Assembly (NCBI GenBank): GCA_023389425.1
Contig: JAEWEK010000396.1
Coordinates: forward strand, 1 to 6,595
Direction: 5' to 3'
Source: Pseudomonadota bacterium
GTDB taxonomy: Bacteria > Pseudomonadota > Gammaproteobacteria > Burkholderiales > Burkholderiaceae_D
Length of the DNA: 6,595 nt
The notes under the pieces are model-generated. The model was not told where the DNA came from. It made no database searches and saw nothing but the letters and a program-made list of their open reading frames with translations. A program made the translations under genes and the position numbers. Positions 3,785-6,595 of this stretch are shown here, in pieces (position 1 is the stretch's first letter; each line of letters begins with the position of its first letter).

Positions 3785-6580
3785 TTAGAAGGTGTAAGCA
3801 CCGGTCACGCCGATGGTGCGGAACTGCGGCGACCAGCCGTCACGCCAGGTGATCGGGCCACCTTCCTTGAGGATGTTGTTGATGTACAGGCTCAGGTTGA
3901 CGTGCTTGATGCCACGGTAGGCCAGGTTGTAGTCCAGGGTGTGACGCGGCTTGACGCGGTCGCAGACGCCGTACCATTCCGCCACGACTTTCTGCGTGGT
4001 GCAGTAGGTCGGCGACGAGATGCTGTTGGTGCTGTAGCCGCTCAGGTAGTTGAGGGTCATGCCGTTGTCCCAGTCGCCCTTCTTCCACGAGCCACGGATC
4101 TTGACGCGCATCTTCGAACCGAAGTCGTAGGTGCCTGCCAGGTCGGAAGTGTAGGCGTTGTCGGCCTGGCTGAACACCTGGTACTTCAGGGTGTAGTTGC
4201 CTTCCAGGCGCAGGCGCAGGTCGCCCCACTCTTTCAGGTTGAAGCGGGTGCCCGCATCGAAGTCGAAGCCTTGGACCTTGGTCTTGCCGGTGTTGACGTA
4301 CGGGTTGTACACCATGCCCAGCTTGCCGACGCCACCGAAGTTGAGGGTGTTGGTCGGCGCGTACTTCTTGACCAGGGCCAGGAACTCGTTGTCGGTGGCG
4401 GTGTTGTCCGTACGGATCAGCTGGCCTTTCGGCAGCGATGCTTCGCCCTTCAGGATGTCGACCACCGAACGGGTGCCGATTTCATCCTTGCGCTCGATGC
4501 GGTAGTAGTCGATCGCGAACGTGGTGTTCTTGATCGGCTCGAACACGGCGCCCAGGGTCAGCGAGGTCGAGGTTTCCGGCTTCAGGCCCGGGTTCGACGC
4601 CACGAAGCTCGGCAGGCTGCTGGAGCAGTCGGCGTTGCGGTAGCCGTTGGCCAGCGACTTGTCGCCGGCGGTGGCGTTCGGCGCGTTCTGCACCAGGTTG
4701 TTCAGCGTGGTAGCGGTCGGGCAACGCGCGATGTCGTTGACGCCGGTAGCGACCGAGCTGCGGCCCAGGCCGTTACCCGATTCGACGATGTTCGGCGCAC
4801 GGAAGCCGCCGGCCGCGGTAGCGCGCAGCAGCAGGCTGTCGAGCACGTTGTAGCGCAGGCCCAGCTTCGGCGACACGTGGGCTTTGGAATTGCCGCTCTT
4901 GTCGGCACGCAGGGCCACGGATGCTTCCAGCTTCTTGACGACCGGGATGGTCGCTTCGGTGAACAGCGCGTACTGGCTGATCGTGTCGTTGACCTGCAGG
5001 CCGAACACGCCCTGCAGTTCGCCGCGCAGCACGTTGTCCGAGCTCTTCATGTCGTAGTGTTCGCGACGGATGTCGGTACCGACCGCGACGCTCAGCGGAC
5101 CGGCCGGCAGTTGGGCGACCTGGCCCGAAATCGTGCCGTCGATGAACTCGATGCGAGCATTACCCTTGGTGGTACGGATCGGGAACATCGAATCGAGCAG
5201 CTTCGGATCGTTCTGCTGGCCGAACTTGTAGGTGCCGTTGACGATCGCGTTGGTGTAGTTGGTCGCGTTGACGGCACGGGTCGCCTTGGTGGCGTCCGAG
5301 TTCATGATGCCGGCAGCCGATTTCCAGTCCCACTGGCCGATCTGGCCGGTCAGGGCCAGCATGACGCGCTGCTGGCTGGAGTCGGTGCTGTTGAAGTTGA
5401 AGCCGTTGCCGGTGTCCATCAGGCGCACGCGGTATTCCACCGGGGTGGTGTACGGGTTGGCCGGGTTGCCCACCGGGACTTTCGGGTAGGAGAACGGGCC
5501 GACCATCTTGCCGCCGATCACGTCGTACCAGATGCTGGTCGAGCTGGTGGCGTTACCGTTGCTGGCGTTCAGCGGCGCCACGATGTAGTCGTTACGCGCG
5601 CCGGCGGCCGTGATTTCGAAGTTGGCGTCGATCGACTGGCCGATGCGGAAGTGGGTGTTGCTGACCGCTGCCCAACGCTTGTTGTTGGTGGTCAGGCCGC
5701 TGTACGGCAGGGTGTCCCATTTGCACTGCTTGTCGGTCGGATCGATGTCGGCGGCCGGGCAGCCCGGTGCGGCCACGATGTTGGTGCTGCTCAGGAAGTA
5801 GTTACCGGTCGGCGAGAACGCGCTCTTGGCATCCCAGGTCGAGCGGCCCGGGGTCAGGCGGTGCCAGTCCGGGTAGAGGTTGCGCAGGTCGCCGGCGGTG
5901 TAGCCGTCGCGCTTGTACGCTTCGACGCTCAGGTAGGTGTTGAAGCCGTCGCGCTCCACGTCGCCGTAGCCGAACAGGCCGGAAACGTTGCGGTTGCGGT
6001 AGTCGCGGAAGCCGTCAGCCGTCTGGTAGTTGGCCTTCAGGCGGCCACCGACGTAGTCCTTGCGCAGGATGATGTTGACCACGCCTGCAACCGCGTCGGA
6101 ACCGTAGATCGCCGATGCGCCGTCCTTCAGGATCTCGATGCGCTCGATCGCTTCCGAAGCGATGGCGTCGAGGTTGGTGAAGTTTTCTTGCGCGCCGTCG
6201 GACAGGCCGTATTGCGCGATGCGGCGGCCGTTGACCAGCACCAGGGTCGAGACCTTGCCCAGCTGGCGCATGTCGACGCCCGACGAACCGGTCGCGAAGC
6301 TGCCCGACGAAGCGGTGGCCGAGTTGATGCCAGTGTAGGTGGCGACCGACGAACGCAGGATTTCCAGCGCCGTGGTGGCGCCGGTGCGGTCGATGTCGTC
6401 ACGGGTCATCACCTGCACCGAGCCGGCGGCTTCGATGTCGGTACGCTTGATGCTCGAGCCGGTGATTTCGACGCGCTGGATGTTGGCGTTCGGGTCGATC
6501 TGGAGTTGTGCGACCGCGGCGCTCGAAAACGCCATGGTCAATGCCGCCGCGAGGGCGGTCTTGTGGAATTTGTGTTGCAA
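3785..6580 (-). CDS. TonB-dependent outer-membrane receptor
   Basis: A complete 931-residue receptor that would import a scarce ligand through the outer membrane using energy from TonB-ExbBD. Residues 1-24 are a Sec signal peptide (basic start, AALTMAFSSAAVA core) with a likely AVA|Q cleavage. There is no STN signalling domain. A TonB-box-like RVEITG (36-41) leads into the plug, with LVNGRR ending at Arg120 and KDGASAIYGSDAVAGVVNI at 152-170. The barrel carries FRAPN (593-597) and NPGLKPE (663-669), common in these receptors, and ends in Phe931 as expected for BAM-dependent insertion. Six cysteines occur as three close pairs (274/286, 620/652, 860/873). The TTG at 6578-6580 is the start: it has a good ribosome binding site, and the next in-frame Met (residue 16) would destroy the signal peptide. 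No regulator or transporter lies beside it here, so the ligand is unknown. Confidence 0.93.
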   Translation of the reverse strand: MQHKFHKTALAAALTMAFSSAAVAQLQIDPNANIQRVEITGSSIKRTDIEAAGSVQVMTRDDIDRTGATTALEILRSSVATYTGINSATASSGSFATGSSGVDMRQLGKVSTLVLVNGRRIAQYGLSDGAQENFTNLDAIASEAIERIEILKDGASAIYGSDAVAGVVNIILRKDYVGGRLKANYQTADGFRDYRNRNVSGLFGYGDVERDGFNTYLSVEAYKRDGYTAGDLRNLYPDWHRLTPGRSTWDAKSAFSPTGNYFLSSTNIVAAPGCPAADIDPTDKQCKWDTLPYSGLTTNNKRWAAVSNTHFRIGQSIDANFEITAAGARNDYIVAPLNASNGNATSSTSIWYDVIGGKMVGPFSYPKVPVGNPANPYTTPVEYRVRLMDTGNGFNFNSTDSSQQRVMLALTGQIGQWDWKSAAGIMNSDATKATRAVNATNYTNAIVNGTYKFGQQNDPKLLDSMFPIRTTKGNARIEFIDGTISGQVAQLPAGPLSVAVGTDIRREHYDMKSSDNVLRGELQGVFGLQVNDTISQYALFTEATIPVVKKLEASVALRADKSGNSKAHVSPKLGLRYNVLDSLLLRATAAGGFRAPNIVESGNGLGRSSVATGVNDIARCPTATTLNNLVQNAPNATAGDKSLANGYRNADCSSSLPSFVASNPGLKPETSTSLTLGAVFEPIKNTTFAIDYYRIERKDEIGTRSVVDILKGEASLPKGQLIRTDNTATDNEFLALVKKYAPTNTLNFGGVGKLGMVYNPYVNTGKTKVQGFDFDAGTRFNLKEWGDLRLRLEGNYTLKYQVFSQADNAYTSDLAGTYDFGSKMRVKIRGSWKKGDWDNGMTLNYLSGYSTNSISSPTYCTTQKVVAEWYGVCDRVKPRHTLDYNLAYRGIKHVNLSLYINNILKEGGPITWRDGWSPQFRTIGVTGAYTF

Positions 6581-6586
6581 GGTTCT

Positions 6587-6593
6587 CTCCCTT
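6587..6593 (-). promoter_or_regulatory. Ribosome binding site deciding the TTG start of the TonB receptor
   Basis: On the minus strand AAGGGAG lies 6 nt before the TTG at 6580. The frame is open to the window edge, so a start further upstream cannot be formally excluded. The spacing and the signal peptide that begins right after the TTG make this start the best choice. Confidence 0.7.
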
Positions 6594-6595
6594 GG

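Noticed and set aside
3785..6580. Possibility that the receptor is a FecA-type transducer controlling a sigma factor.
   Set aside because: The mature N-terminus goes straight from the signal peptide to a TonB-box-like segment and the plug. There is no room for the roughly 80-residue STN domain such transducers need.

Overview
The window is high-GC DNA with dense, bacterial-style gene packing. The protein families and their phrasing (a TtcA with a C-terminal tail, a pteridine-reductase-like SDR beside folB, and a large TonB receptor without an STN domain) fit a betaproteobacterium, most likely Oxalobacteraceae (Massilia, Duganella or Janthinobacterium type). The taxon is an inference from sequence style, not a database result. 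I see no mobile element, CRISPR array, rRNA or tRNA. The content is chromosomal housekeeping plus one outer-membrane receptor.

Layout. (1) Positions 1-237, minus strand: the first 79 residues of a J-domain co-chaperone that runs off the left edge, with a plausible sigma70 promoter in the short AT-richer gap at 281-324. (2) 325-1473, minus: a MidA/NDUFAF7-family SAM-dependent methyltransferase. (3) 1474-1523: a compact divergent promoter region with an extended -10 element placed so that the methyltransferase mRNA could be leaderless, plus two perfect palindromes. (4) 1524-3655, plus: a three-gene run of a pteridine-reductase-like SDR, folB (dihydroneopterin aldolase) and ttcA (tRNA C32 2-thiolation). 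The folB stop overlaps the ttcA start as ATGA. (5) 3656-3784: two intrinsic terminators back to back. The first serves the ttcA operon. The second is flanked by A9 and T5 and can work in both directions. (6) 3785-6580, minus: a complete 931-residue TonB-dependent outer-membrane receptor with a signal peptide, starting at TTG behind a good ribosome binding site at the right edge.

How the genes work together. The SDR and FolB probably both act on reduced pterins: FolB cleaves dihydroneopterin on the way to folate, and the SDR has the active-site pattern of pterin/folate reductases. TtcA shares their transcript but works on tRNA. The methyltransferase and J-domain genes lie head-to-tail on the opposite strand and may be partly co-transcribed. 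The TonB receptor is a separate unit that converges on the operon. No transporter or regulator in view reveals its ligand.

I did not find an undescribed multi-gene system. The observations most worth checking are the SD-less divergent start region with its palindromes, the pterin pairing of SDR and folB, and the receptor's three cysteine pairs.
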